The notes beneath the pieces were generated by a model that was not told the origin of the DNA, did no database searches, and saw nothing but the letters and a program-made list of their open reading frames with translations. This document shows, piece after piece, positions 12,796-24,456 of a stretch of 64,000 bases of DNA (position 1 is the stretch's first letter; each line of letters begins with the position of its first letter). Source of the stretch: Albifimbria verrucaria. Lineage: Eukaryota > Ascomycota > Sordariomycetes > Hypocreales > Stachybotryaceae. Both the position numbers and the translations under genes were made by a program. The DNA lies in the NCBI GenBank assembly GCA_020081605.1, contig JAHREC010000062.1, positions 4,459,758 to 4,523,757 of the forward strand. Reading direction: 5' to 3'.

Positions 12796-15333
12796 CTATC
12801 GCAACTCAAACTGCCTGCGACCCTGCGTATCCTTGCCCAAATCAGTTGCGGACTGTCCGTCCTCGCCCTTTACAATTCTCTCATCTCCTGCCGGCAATAC
12901 CACCACCAAAGTCTTCCAAGGAGCGGTGAAGCCGGAGCTCTCGTCTCTGGAGAACTTGACCAAAACCTCGGTCTCGGTCGTCGAGTAAGAAATCTTATAC
13001 TCAGAGATCTTGTTCTTAGTCACAACCGACACACCATCGTCTTCATACCAAGTGGTTTCGTACCACTTGCCCTTAGAGTCACCTTGGGGTGTAAAGACCT
13101 CGATAGCACGGTAATCGTCCAGAGGCAAATCCGCAACGTTCTCCTTCTCACCAGGAGACAGCACTTGGACATCTCGTCCAATGGGGATAGCTGTTCCAAC
13201 CTTGCCCAGCACGGGAATGCCGGCACCATGCCATTCAGCATCAATCTCAACCCACTGGCCGGCCTCAAGATGCTGGAAAGGAGCATTGAGGTTAAGGAAG
13301 CCCTCGTCATCCTCTGATGCCTTCGGCAGGTAGACCCTGGCCTTGCTAACACCAGGCTCATATACACCTCCAACCAGAAGAGCATCACCAAGCCAATATT
13401 GCGTCTCACCGTTGGTGATCTCAGTGGTCCATACCTCGGGGTCCGACTCATAGCCCCAACCAGTCCAGCGCTGAGGAGGAATGGCGCTGCGATGACTCTC
13501 AAGACTCAGGGAGTAGATGTATGGGATCATAGCGTAGCGACGCTTGATAGTCTTCCTCACAAGTGGGGTAATGGCAGGGTACATCCATGGTTCAATCACG
13601 TCTCCGACGCTATTATCCTTGCCAGTCTTGAAGCAGTTAATGGCAAATCTTGGTGAGTAGATTCCGAGCTGGATCCAGCGCAACAACAGTTCTGGCGAAG
13701 GCTGGGGCCTTCGAAACCACCAATGTCATGGCCGTAACATTGCATCAAACACATGCCAGCAGTCAAAGACAGGGCATTCGCACCCTTCATTCCCGGCCAG
13801 CAAGTACTGTTGTCTCCACTCCAAGTACTGCAGGCGTATCGCATGGTTCCTGCAGTTGCACTTCGAGTAAGGACAAATGGACGAACGTCAGGCTCGACAG
13901 CCAGCATGGCATCGTGAGAAGCCTTTCCGTGAAGTTCTGTGTGCATGCTGCGACCCCATAGGCCAATCTCTGGTCGCTTCCTATCCTCGTCTGATACAAG
14001 CAGGTCCGGCTGGTCTAGGGCGCATTGCCAACCATCATCAGTGACGGTATATTCATTGTTATCGTTCCACATGCAGTCAATGCCCTGCTCCTTGAGCTTC
14101 TTGATGCCGTCAAACCACCATTGGTAGCCAGAGGCTGAGGTAAAGTCAATATGACCACCCTCACCACTTTCACCACCACCTGCACTCCAGAGTCGCGTCA
14201 CAGCGGTCTGCTTGGTGTGGGATCAGTAAAGAGTGCTCCAGATTCCTTAAGCTTTTGGTATTCTGGATGGTTGGCCAATACATATGGCTTGACATTGGCA
14301 ATCAGACGCATTCCCATCTTGTGGTACTCTTTGATGAAGCCCTCTGGGTCAGAGAAACGATGGCGATTCCAAGTAAAGACATTGCGCGTTTTCGGAGGCT
14401 GCTCTGCTACAGTGTATCCAGAAGACATCTGGTAGGCGGAGCAAGGAATGTCGTTCTCCTTCATCTTTCGGGCCAACTCAAGCAGAGCTTCTGATGCAGG
14501 CGGGTCGTCCAACATGGAGTACTTCATTCCGCCTGAAAGGTAGCCGAAAGCCCATCGAGGGACGAGCAAAGGAAGACCGGCAAGGGAAGCGTAAGTAGTA
14601 ACGATGTCCTTTAGGGTCTTACCGACGATGACATACTCCTCAAGTCCACCAAAGTCTTGACGGTAGACTTTGTAGAAGCCCCACATGCCATCCATTTCAG
14701 CTCCAATGGAGTATTCTCCACGGGAGTGGCTGGTGGTGAACAATGCAACGCACCCGTTGGGGTGGCATTGATCAGCAATGGAATGTTCTTATATAGAGGG
14801 TCTGTTCGATGGACATCGTAACCGAAGCTGTCTGTGGCTGAGATCTGGAATCGACGTCCGGAGAGGTTCATAGGTGCAGCCTTTTCTCCAAGGCCCACGT
14901 GCAGAGTACCCCGGTGGTATCTGGAGTAGCGAGCAACACCGTCGCCATTGATGGCGTATGAGCGGTTCGGGACGTCTGTGTGAAGAGGAGCATTGTCTCC
15001 AAGAGAGACTGAGACCACGGGTGTGGTCTCTGACCAGTCTACCTTGGCGGTAACGTCGCCTAATTTGATTTCCTTTTCAGACGCGGAAGAGGAGACGGTA
15101 ACCTTAGTGTCACCCAATGCTGCGCTTACGCGAGGGACGCTTGGGTGCGGAGGAGAGGGTGGCTCTCCGATGTAAAGGTTGTTCGAAAGACATTGGGACG
15201 GACAGCCTCAAACGAGAACTTGAAAGGAACGCTTGCATCTGAGCAATTGAGGCGGACTGAGGGGAGTTGTCAGAGCTGTCGGTCTGGGATGTCTCGATCC
15301 CCAACCGGTAGGGACTCGCTCTGCTTGCGGCAT
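12796..15333 (-). CDS. GH31 alpha-glucosidase-type glycoside hydrolase
   Basis: Intronless gene of about 847 residues once frame slips are bridged. It should hydrolyse terminal alpha-glucosidic (or related) bonds. The catalytic domain shows GIDCMWNDNNEY, with the GH31 nucleophile Asp in WNDNNE, and TWSGDNSTCW with the acid/base Asp. CYGHDIGGFEGP is another family landmark. The N-terminal beta-sandwich has FEAVRPNVFRTTF. No signal peptide is evident at the chosen ATG (15333; MPQAERV), suggesting an intracellular enzyme. Six frame slips sit at G runs on the plus strand: 15311-15313, 15261-15264, 15152-15153, 14759-14762, 14219-14221 and 13704-13707. All are cured by one added C on the coding strand. 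The active-site residues are intact, which argues against a decayed gene. The precise substrate (maltose, isomaltose-type, xyloside) cannot be told from sequence. Confidence 0.85.
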
Positions 15334-16278
15334 TGTGTTCAGAAGGCGAAACCACAAGAGTCGTCAAGTATAAAATGAAAAGAATGAAGAGAAGTCTGAA
15401 GGCTAACTCATTGAGGTTGCAAGTTGGGGAGGAGGCAGATTTTGTATGCTCTGCTGCGCAACTGAGCTCCTACATCATCTCCAATTTGTCTAACCGGACT
15501 CCGAATGCGGGAGTCTTCAGACAACGGCCCCGCGCTTTCGATACTGGGATCCATATGGTGCAATGGGATCATTTGCCCGACCATAGCCGATTGTTTGGCT
15601 TGCTGCTCGCTGCTATGGCCGAGGGCCGCGCTGCTGATCGGAGAAGACCACCAGTTGTCCGAAAGACAACAGCTAGTGACAGTGCATTGTGACTTTTGGT
15701 CGAACCTTTATGGACCCCTCACAGTCTCTAGCGTATAAAGAAGGGTGATATGTCATTAGTGTGTCACCCCGCACGCTAAATCTCCAATAACGCTGTGGAA
15801 GTGGGCTTGAGGGCAGGTTGGGGATGGTCCGGGTGGGATCTCCGTGGGGCCTCATGACTTTAGGACGGACATATCAACCGAAGCCCGATGCTCGTAACTG
15901 CCGACTGCCACCGGGTTCCACATTCATGGTGCAGAATGGCCCGAGGTTCTCCTAATCATGGTTCTGAATCAACTGATTCACCAAACCCCACAGTCTTGAT
16001 TCCCCGTGGGGATTCATGGGGGTTGGTGAAGTAGCTCGGATTGGTCGAACAAATCCGAATGCTTACCTCTAGTGCGCCAGAGAGAACCAAAGCATATATC
16101 TAGTCATACTTTTCCTTTCTTTTATCGAACTTGGTCTTCCTCGTCATCAGGAACCACAGCCCCGGCACTGTTTCCTCTCTGTTGCAAGCGGAGAGCTTCG
16201 AGTTTCGTTGCTTCTACGACGTGCCGTACAAAGCTTGTCAACTTGATGCTGTGGTGAAAAAAATTTGCACATCTCAAA
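15334..16278. other. Divergent promoter region GH31 / permease
   Basis: About 0.95 kb between the divergently transcribed GH31 gene and the Dal5-type permease. It contains the nested inverted repeat at 15977-16030 and pyrimidine-rich stretches near 16120-16160 just before the permease start. No further gene is visible. Confidence 0.5.
15977..16030. promoter_or_regulatory. Nested inverted repeat with CreA-like site
   Basis: The outer arms TTCACCAAACCCC (15977-15989) and GGGGGTTGGTGAA (16018-16030) match as an inverted repeat at 12 of 13 positions. Centred between them is TCCCCGTGGGGA (16001-16012), a palindrome with a GT spacer. GTGGGG fits the CreA consensus SYGGRG. The site lies about 250 bases upstream of the permease start and 650 upstream of the GH31 start, so it could serve either gene. 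Binding by CreA or another dimeric factor is inferred. Confidence 0.4.
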
Positions 16279-18319
16279 ATGTCGAACCTACCCAAAGATC
16301 AAAATGACCCTATTGAGGTTGAAACTGTTCAGGATCGCGATGCAGAGGCTACTGCTCCAGTTTCCGGCTCAGCCGGCAACAACAACATTGGTTCACAACC
16401 TCCTGTCAGCAACCAACCAGCCGTCAGAGACAAAGCCGCTCAGTTCCTCAAAGAGGCTGGTCACCCAGTCGTAGTTACCGCTGCCGACAACCGCCGTGTG
16501 CTTCGCAAGATCGACATGCGGCTTCTGCCACTTCTCCTCTTCGTCTACTGTCTTCAGTCTTTGGATAAGACGACATTGTCCTATGCCTCCGTGTTTGGAC
16601 TCCTCGAGGACACTGGCCTGGTCCGCGATCAATTCTCATGGCTAGGCTCTATTGTATACATTGCCCAGCTTGTCTTTCAACCACTTGTAGCATATGCTCT
16701 GGTGCGTTTCCCGATCGGCAAGTTCTCTTCTATCATGGTCTTCTGCTGGGGTGCCATTCTATGCTGCATGACTGCGGCACACAACTTTACGGGCTTGATG
16801 ATTACTCGTCTTCTCCTCGGTGCTTTTGAAGCTTCTGTTGGTAAGTTTTCTATATCCTCTCTCTTTCAAAGATCATGCTCTAACCTCTCTTATCAGCGCC
16901 GACATTTATCGCTGTTGTTCAGATGTGGTACCGACGCCGAGAACAGACGAAACGAAACGCTTCCTGGTATGCTATGCTGGGAGTTGTCAACATGGTGAGT
17001 ATTCTATCTGCTCGTTCATAATCTACAACAGTTAACATGGTCCGGTTCACAGCTCGGAAGTTTGTTGACCTATGGTTTGGGTCACATTCAATCTACTCTT
17101 AAACCATACCAAGTATGCGAGAACCCTTGCAACAAATACTGCATTCAGACGGCTAATGTCTTTTTAGGTCATCTTCCTTTTCTGCGGAGCTGTAACCGTG
17201 GCTTTTTCGGTCATCATGTTGTATGTTTAGGCTTCCGTGAACCGAAAAGCAGTCCGTGCTAATATTATTACTCCAGCCTTCTCATGCCCGACTCTCCTGT
17301 AGAGTGCAAGTTCCTCTCCAAGGACGAAAAGCTGATTGCCATCGAGCGTTTGCGAATGAACCAACAAGGTATTGGATCCGGTGTCTGGAAGTGGGATCAT
17401 GTCTGGGAAGCTCTGCTGGACCCCAAAACCTGGCTCTGGTTCTGTCTTCTTTTCGTCATCTCGTGAGTAAACCCATCCTTGTTGCCGGCTTGCTCTTAGC
17501 CTTTCAATTTGCACTCTTTGTGTTAGGAGTTTACCAGAAACTGCCTTTACTAATTGTTACATCAGTATTCCCAGCGGTGGCATCTCTACATTCGGCCCTT
17601 TGATTATTGAGTCATTCGGATTCGGTTCGTCTCTCCTGTGCTTTGCGTTGACCCTTATACTAACCTTGTCCTTAGATCGATTCACAACTATCTTGTTCAA
17701 TATTCCATTCGGTGCTGTTCAGATGATCGCCACCCTCGGTGGAGCCTGGCTTTCCGACAAGATTCAAATGAAGTCCCCAGTTCTCATGCTCCTTTGCCTC
17801 CCTCCTATCGCGGGCCTATCTATCCTGTACACGGTCGGCCGAGAACCTAGCGACCGAGGCGTCCTACTTGCTGGTTACTACATCATTTCGTTCTATCCGG
17901 GCATCTCGCCTTTAGTTTACTCTTGGTCTGGCCAAAACACCGGAGGCGACACCAAGCGGAAAGTTACCACTGGCATGCTCTTCATTGGCGCCAGTGCTGG
18001 TAACATTGTCGGTCCTTTTCTCTTCAGACCGTCAGAGAAGCCTCGATATGATCGTGGAATCAAGGCCAATCTTGGCCTATTTATCGCCCTGTTCGTTCTT
18101 ATTGCCGCTGGCATGTTTCTCATCAAGATCCTCAACAAGAAGCAAGCAGCCAAGCGCAAGGCTTTGGGCAAGTCCGAGCACATTCAAGATCTAAGTATGG
18201 CTAGCAAGAAGAAGGACGATGGAGACGACTTGATCAACCAAGGTGACGAAGGCGTGGGCGAGAAGGCTTTCGACGATGTAACCGATTTGAAGAACGAGGA
18301 CTTCATTTACGTGTACTAA
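16279..18319 (+). CDS. MFS permease, Dal5/allantoate (anion:cation symporter) type
   Basis: Plasma-membrane transporter of the anion:cation symporter branch of the major facilitator superfamily, which takes up organic anions such as allantoate, nicotinate or pantothenate. The start MSNLPKDQNDPIEVETVQDR opens a hydrophilic N-terminus. The first span follows RKIDMRLLPLLLFVYCLQSL and is typical (D-x-R-x2-P). Six GT..AG introns separate exons; joined reading gives APTFIAVVQMWYRRREQTKR, the usual family landmark after TM4, then MLGVVNMLGSLLTYGLGHI and PDSPVECKFLS in the central loop. The C-terminal half includes NTGGDTKRKVTTGMLFIGAS, also diagnostic of the branch. The tail is Lys/Asp-rich. The gene reads through with no frame slip, unlike most neighbours. 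The substrate cannot be assigned. Confidence 0.88.
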
Positions 18320-19320
18320 TATGTTAAGCCGAGACATGGTTGTATATACTCATATAGTAAAGCGAGCGGGTATCAGTTGTGGAAACTAGTCAAGATTTCA
18401 GTACATCAGTATGAATCCATTTTACGTCGTTAAGTACTGCATTTACAGGAGGTTATTAAATTCCGAAGTAGACAGTAAGAAATATCCGTGTTCAAGTCAT
18501 CAACAGCTCATTAAACAGGTGGCTTTTGGAATATCGTGATTACTCAACATGTTATGTTCTTGTGAACTGTGTCTACCAGCTGGTTTTGTTACCTACCGAC
18601 AACACGTAGATCGTCTGCTTCAGCTACGGGACAATAATCCATTGTAGTGACTACTGACTAGTTGATTCCGAAAAGGAAGGGGTCATGAAGCCGATGCGCC
18701 ATTTTTTAAAAACAAATCACACGATAATAACCTGAATCCACCGGCGGAAGTTTGTGTCCTTTATCTCACAATTGCAATCTAACCATGATCTCATCCGTTA
18801 CACATCGGTAAACCCATGAAAAGTGTCAATGAACGTCATTTCAAGTATAATTATTCCTGATTCGAAGTGAAAACGAGCACCGCATAACACCTATACTCAA
18901 AACTCTCAAATTTCGCCCCTTACAACTTTCAAATTGCCATCATCGCCTTGGTACAGGGTATCTCTTTCAAAATCGAGTCGGTAAGCTACGGCTAACTGAG
19001 GGTAATGCGGAGAAAAATGTGCTCGGACTCTGGCCGAGCTGAAAGTTCCCAGCCAAGCCCAATGCCCACATGGATCGGATTTTTTCACAAGAAGTCCGAT
19101 ACGGGGTTTTGAGGGAACTCCAATGCTGTGTCTCCACTGAAACCTCGAAACCTGACTCGTGGTTTGAACTGGCTACCCCAACCACAGTTAATGCTCATCA
19201 TCCTGGCATGACTGCTTGCCAAGAAGAGTAGGTTGGCATCCGGCCTCTGCCTTGGACGCGGAACTTACTGTTCATCATTATTGTGCAAGTGAGACTGCAA
19301 GGCTTGGAACTACGCCTACC
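18320..19320. other. Intergenic, no recognisable gene
   Basis: One kilobase, rather AT-rich, holding the 3' end of the permease transcript and the promoter of the next regulator. I see no protein family or strong repeat in it. Confidence 0.5.
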
Positions 19321-21721
19321 ATGGAGGATGCCAATTCAGAAGTGCAGCCTTCAGCCAAGCACCGCAAGAAGAGAATTCCTGTTAGCAACAATCCCTGCTG
19401 ATTTCTTGAGCCACGACTGCATCAGGAGGTGCTAATTGATATCATGACCTCAGAAAGCCTGCGGTTCTTGTCGACAGTCAAAGGTAGGCTTGAGATTTGC
19501 ATAATCTCGCCACATGACCCCAACTTTGTATTGATTCGTTCTATCTAGGTTCGATGCGATGGTCAGCGTCCTTGTTCTCGGTAAGACTCCGTTAGCTGAC
19601 AAGGCATGATTCTTTTTCATGGGCTTGAAGGCCGTACTAATGCATGGCTCGTCAAGATGTCGAACGTTGAAAAAGACGTGCACTTTACAGAACGACCCAA
19701 GGACCCTAATGAAACGTACGTGCCATCTTCATAGTCCAAAGATCAAACCAAAATGACTGATTACCATTTGCAAGAATAGGAAGATTGAAAATCTGGAGAA
19801 GGAATTAGAGTCGTTGAAAGAGCGACTGCAAGCCAACTCTGGCCAAACGGACACAGCTGCAGCCGGATTTGTAGCAACGCCTATATCGACTCATCCTCGT
19901 CAATTGTCCATCGAGATGCAGGAAAGCAACATAGCTAGCATGGCTGCTGCTGATGGCAATGATGCGCCCTCTCTAGAAAGCCCTAACAATATCGCGACTT
20001 TTGACTCGAATAGCAGCCTATATCAAAGTCGATTAGGCTCCAGCGTCGAATCTCCTGGAAGCCGATTGTTCAACAACACTCGAAAAGGAAACGACCCCAA
20101 TTCGAGGTTGGAAACTCGGATCCAGCAGACTTCATAACTGCAGGTCTTCTCACAGTGGAGCAGGCCGAATCTTACTTCTGTGCCTTCTTCCAAGGATGTG
20201 ATCAGTTTGTGCCTGTCTTCGATCCTCAATATGATTCCATGCTTAGCGTCCGGACGAGAAGCAGCCTACTATTTAGCACAATTTGCACAGTTGGCTGTCG
20301 TGTCGTCAGCGGGACCGATTCACAGCGCTGGCGCTTGCTCAACTTCCACAACCGACGGATGCTTAACGCTGCAATAACGAATCCTGCGATGTCATCTCTG
20401 GAGACGGTGCAGTCTTTGTTGGTCAGAGCATGCTACGTATCTGAGCGATCGCTTTTGCTGGCAGTTGCAACAAGGATGGGCCTTGACCTGGGATTTCCTG
20501 AGGCGTACGACATCCTCAGCAACACTTTGGTCACGAAGGGCCTGCAAGCTCCAAGCGAGGTCGTACAAGAGGGCGCAATGCTAATGAGAAAAGCTCGTAC
20601 GTGGCTACATCTGCTAGTATTGGGCCATATTATGCACGTCGATGCCGGAGATATGCCAAGTTTCAAGTTCTTAAATGATGCCAGGCGATGCCGCATTCTC
20701 CTTGAAAGCCCACACTTGACGGAACTTGATCTTTTCCTGCTCCCGCAAGTTGAGCTGAATGTTCTACGGGCCAGAATAAATGATTCGATCGCAAATCACG
20801 GCAGTAGCCTGAACGATGACGATATCATGGATGTTGTTCGAGATGCCAAGATCGATCTTGAGATTTGGTTCAGTGACTGGTCACGAATTTTAGAAAGGCA
20901 CCAGCCAGGCCTTCCATGGTTAAACCCAAATTTGCAAGTACAGAAGTGTTGGGGGAAACGATGGCTTTGTGTCGGGCCATGCGTGCGGCAGGAGTGGAGA
21001 ATGTCGAAGCTATGTCTCCGACACAGCGATCAGTTTTGATCATGACAAAGGAAGCTTTGCAGCGTCATCTTGACATAATTCTCTGCGAACCGCGTCTTTA
21101 CCTGCGAAAACTGCGTTATGCCATGGATTTTGTATGGGCAAAGTGTGCTTTCTGCTACTTGCTATTACTCAAGCTGTCTCTGCTCGTGCCGGACGATAGC
21201 GAGCAATACAAGAATGCTCTGATAGAGCAAGGTGTGATGCTTCTATCTGAACTAAATACAGCAGGCAAAGGAGCAAGTCGAAGTAGTACGGGAAGGGTGT
21301 ATCAACAGCTGCTGCAAACGGGCATCGACAAATATCGAAGTGTTCTCATCCGGGAACGAGACTCTGGCAAGTTACCAGCGACATCAAATCAACCTCAAAC
21401 ACCCCTCAACTGCCATCAACTGGAACTAGTAGCACCAGTGGCGAGTTTGAGTCCTTTGTGCCTGAACAGTTTGTGTTTGAATGGGATTTTCCGGGACTTA
21501 CGTTGTTTTCCTCACCTACAACCGAAGCAGGTTGGCTTGAAGATCTTTTAATGGGCACATTGACAACTAGCGAAGACTTTTATGGTTTTGGATGGACGGG
21601 GAGGTCGGCATGTAACGTGAACATATCTGTCAATGTTAATAATGGTTATGACTACTTGATATTTGTCATGGAACTCAATCCAGGGCACCCTGGCGTGGTG
21701 ATGGCAGTGTCTTTGCTGTGA
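19321..21721 (+). CDS. Zn2Cys6 fungal transcription factor
   Basis: Predicted nuclear regulator. Four small exons build the N-terminus: MEDANSEVQPSAKHRKKRIP, then KACGSCRQSK, VRCDGQRPCSR and CRTLKKTCT. Together they form C-x2-C-x6-C-x5-C-x2-C-x6-C. A short coiled coil, KIENLEKELESLKERLQ, follows as the likely dimerisation element. The middle region from FITAGLLTVEQAESYFCAFF to LLLAVATRMGLDLGFPEAY is characteristic of the fungal transcription factor domain. An acidic/aromatic C-terminus (FVFEWDFPGLTLF) may activate. One-base slips occur at C runs 20095-20098, 20925-20927 and 21402-21405. The last 40 or so residues are uncertain. Its position between a Dal5-type permease and a small membrane protein suggests no definite target. 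Confidence 0.78.
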
Positions 21722-22212
21722 ACTGTTTGACCATCGCACAGACATAATGACCTGCCCGAGGCACGGCAGGGAGCCATAGGAGTGGGAACAAACACTGAAA
21801 GGTACGTAGATAGATCAAAGAGATGGCCTAAGCCTTTAATGTTATAGGCTTATGGTTGGAATTATCTTGAGAATATCAGAGTAAACGCACTTGTCCACTC
21901 AAATAATTTACTTTCTTTTTTCATGACTACATGCATGTCTATAAGATAGCACTTGATGCTTCATGGTCTTTAAATGGCAAGTATGCGCCCATTATTCGAA
22001 GCTGTAAGATTCCTGGCCTGTGCACGTCAAGAAGGCCAGTCATAAACCCTGTCTTGACACAGCTATGTCTCCGAACCGAGGTAGCTCCACACTGCCAAGG
22101 GCATGTGTCGGTGTATAAGACATGATGTCTTGCTCTGCGCACCCGAGACGTTGACTGAGCAGGCACAATCAAGTCTTGTACTTCGACTTCAGTAAATACA
22201 ACTTTCATCACA
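21722..22212. other. Intergenic spacer
   Basis: About 490 bases between two same-strand genes. No gene or notable repeat is seen; it should contain the terminator of the regulator and the promoter of the small membrane protein. Confidence 0.5.
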
Positions 22213-22771
22213 ATGCTTGAATTTCTTGCTAATACGGGCTTTCTCAAAACTTTGTATGCTGGGAATGCAGTAAGTTTCTTACTGTGAAGGATACCATTGG
22301 CTTTATTCCTCAATTAACGCCTTCTTTTCGCAGCTATGGCACACCAGTGCGTTTGTACACTTCTGTTTCAAACAACCGGCAGTGATGCGAAAGATCTCCA
22401 AGCGTCGTATAAGCAACAATGCTGCTATTCGAAAATTGACTGAAGGCGATGCCTGGCACCATGATATTATGGCCTATCTGGGGGCTATAAATACGCCGAT
22501 GGTCCTCTTGGCTCTATTGAGACTTGTTACTATATTCAAACCCATAAAAGGTCTATCGAACGGGTCAATCGATGATGACATTCCGCTTGATGTAATGGCA
22601 CTATTTGTCCTTGGGCTGGCAAACTTTTCGCAGGCGTACATGAACTTTTGGTCGGGATGGCGAACAGACCGATGGATCATGGGCAAAGGACTTGATAGGA
22701 TCACAGTCCTTGATGCTCTTTTCACTATCCTGGACTGGAGTGCGGCTATCAAGAAGCTTTCGCTTGTATGA
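22213..22771 (+). CDS. Small fungal membrane protein, function unknown
   Basis: About 166 residues in two exons. Exon 1 is MLEFLANTGFLKTLYAGNA; the intron (gtaagttt...cgcag) leads to LWHTSAFVHFCFKQPAVMRK. Hydrophobic stretches at NTPMVLLALLRLVTIF, VMALFVLGLANFSQAYMNFW and VLDALFTILDWSAAIKKLSL suggest three or four membrane spans with a basic loop (KISKRR) after the first. The reading frame is uninterrupted. The layout recalls small endoplasmic-reticulum scaffold proteins such as Erg28, but I see no diagnostic motif and do not assign the family. Confidence 0.6.
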
Positions 22772-23065
22772 TAGGTCTCAGCGTAATAATGCTACCAGAA
22801 GTTGCTCGCCGTTCTAGGGTGGGCTAACACTTTGGAGCGCGAGAATTTGAATATTAGCCGCACAATTTTCAGGGCCCTTAATATCATTTGATGGTGACAA
22901 CACCAGATCCCTCACACTCTTGAGGTTGTATTTAGTCATTGAACCGTAAAGACACAATCGAAATGAAACAGCATGTTCTTGATCATATAGTTATGCTGAT
23001 TAATAGGGTAACATCTCTCTCGTATTATCGTTACTACCATAATGGCAGGCTTCGTTGTCTAGAGC

Positions 23066-24456
23066 TTAGCTTTCGCCACTACTAGAGCTAGAATCACTGC
23101 TTCTGTCTGGATGCGAGGCTCCATGTTTTGATACCGGGATATAGAGTCGAGTCAGATTGTGTCCGCCATTCGCATTGCAAGTAAGACCTCTGTCGAGACA
23201 CTTTTGGCAGATGTCCCAGTCCCCTGCATCGCAGATACTGCAGTGATAAAAATTACCCTGGATGAGCTGATCGCAACCATTGCACCAGTATTTGGGATAC
23301 ACCTTGACGAGTAAATGCTTCCCACGGCCATTGCAGGTTGCGCCTTGTGCAAGGCAATCGCGACAAATATCGTAATCGCCATCATCACACTTGGAACAAT
23401 GAGCGTATGGACCACTGATAGTGTGGTTGCAGATATTGCATTCTAATGGAAGCTCCATTGTCGGGTAGGATGAGAAATCGCTGAAGTCTGCCGGCGTCCG
23501 TCCATGGCGTTTCTTCTTCTTTCTTTTGTCTTGAATGAACAATCGTAAATAAAGTGAACAGAAATGAGACGTTTTCAGAATCAATAGACTCACCGAGAAC
23601 ATCATTGATGTAGTATCCTGCAATGCCACCTGCAACAAAACCTCCCGCCGCGGAAGCGAACATAGCCTTGAGGGTGGCTTCCTTGCCCCATCACTTGCTA
23701 ACTTCCCAGATTTCTAGGAACATGTTAGTATCATTTGATTACTCTAGCCCCGGCAGCTCTAATCACGTACCATTCCTGGATATGGTGGCATCGGACCCAG
23801 AGATGGGAGGCTTTCGGGCGGGTTCAAGCATCTTTTGCCAGTTGTCTCAGCATAATACCATTGCTGGTCAGAATCTGACCAATATGGTACCCATGGTGGA
23901 GGAATCGGACTCTCAGTGACGTGAGAATGGGAAGGTGATGGGTAAAGCTGAGGTGCAGCTGGAGGACCCATCGTCGTATAACCTGAAACCCCGGCAATGG
24001 AATTTTGTTGAGATTGTATTGCATAGCCCGGAGAAGACGAGAACTGCGATGGTACTGGCTGTGAGTACTGGGTTCTCTGTGAACTCATGTTATTTGCATT
24101 AACGGTCTCTGTCAAAGCAGGCGTTGGCGGTTGCATATGGTATTGGTTTTCATTGCCAATCAAGTTAGAATTTCCGGAGCCGTATCTATTGAGGTTGTTC
24201 TCGTGGTGGACATGCGGAGCTCCTGGCCGTTGTATGCATAGCCCAGTTGCGATGGATGGTAATTTAGTGAGGGTAAGGGCATGGAAGAGTGGTTGTAATT
24301 GGATGCTTCACAGGCGTGTTGTCTTAGCAAAATAAAAGCCAGTATATGGTATTCAAGTACTCGACTTACTTTGGTATATATTCTGTTTATCATTTTGTGC
24401 ATCATCGTCGATATTGAGCGACTCTAATCCTTTTTGACCTTTTTCAAAAACGACAT
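23066..24456 (-). CDS. WW-domain and double ZZ-type zinc-finger protein
   Basis: Multi-domain protein likely acting as a binding scaffold. Exon 1 begins MSFLKKVKK (ATG 24456). A Pro/Gln/Ser-rich region leads to a WW domain, PPPWVPYWSDSDQQWYYAET. A short glycine-rich hydrophobic segment, ASAAGGFVAGGIAGYYINDV, follows, then two ZZ-like zinc fingers: CNICNHTISGPYAHCSKCDD with CRDC, and CNGCDQLIQGNFYHCSICDA with CQKC. The C-terminus is Ser-rich. Frame slips lie at 24429-24430, 24225-24228 and 23686-23689, each cured by one G or C. The second WW tryptophan position reads Leu (CLNPPE). ZZ fingers and WW domains bind peptides (proline-rich or N-terminal tails), so a protein-interaction role is inferred. 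The partner is unknown. Confidence 0.72.

Noticed and set aside
12617..13317. Plus-strand open frames over the GH31 3' region
   Set aside because: They are antisense shadows of the GH31 coding sequence with no domain features.
20947..20954. Claim that all G/C runs of five or more are absent
   Set aside because: GGGGG occurs here and at 16018-16022, 27629-27633, 35390-35394 and near 52813, so the loss is a bias, not a rule.
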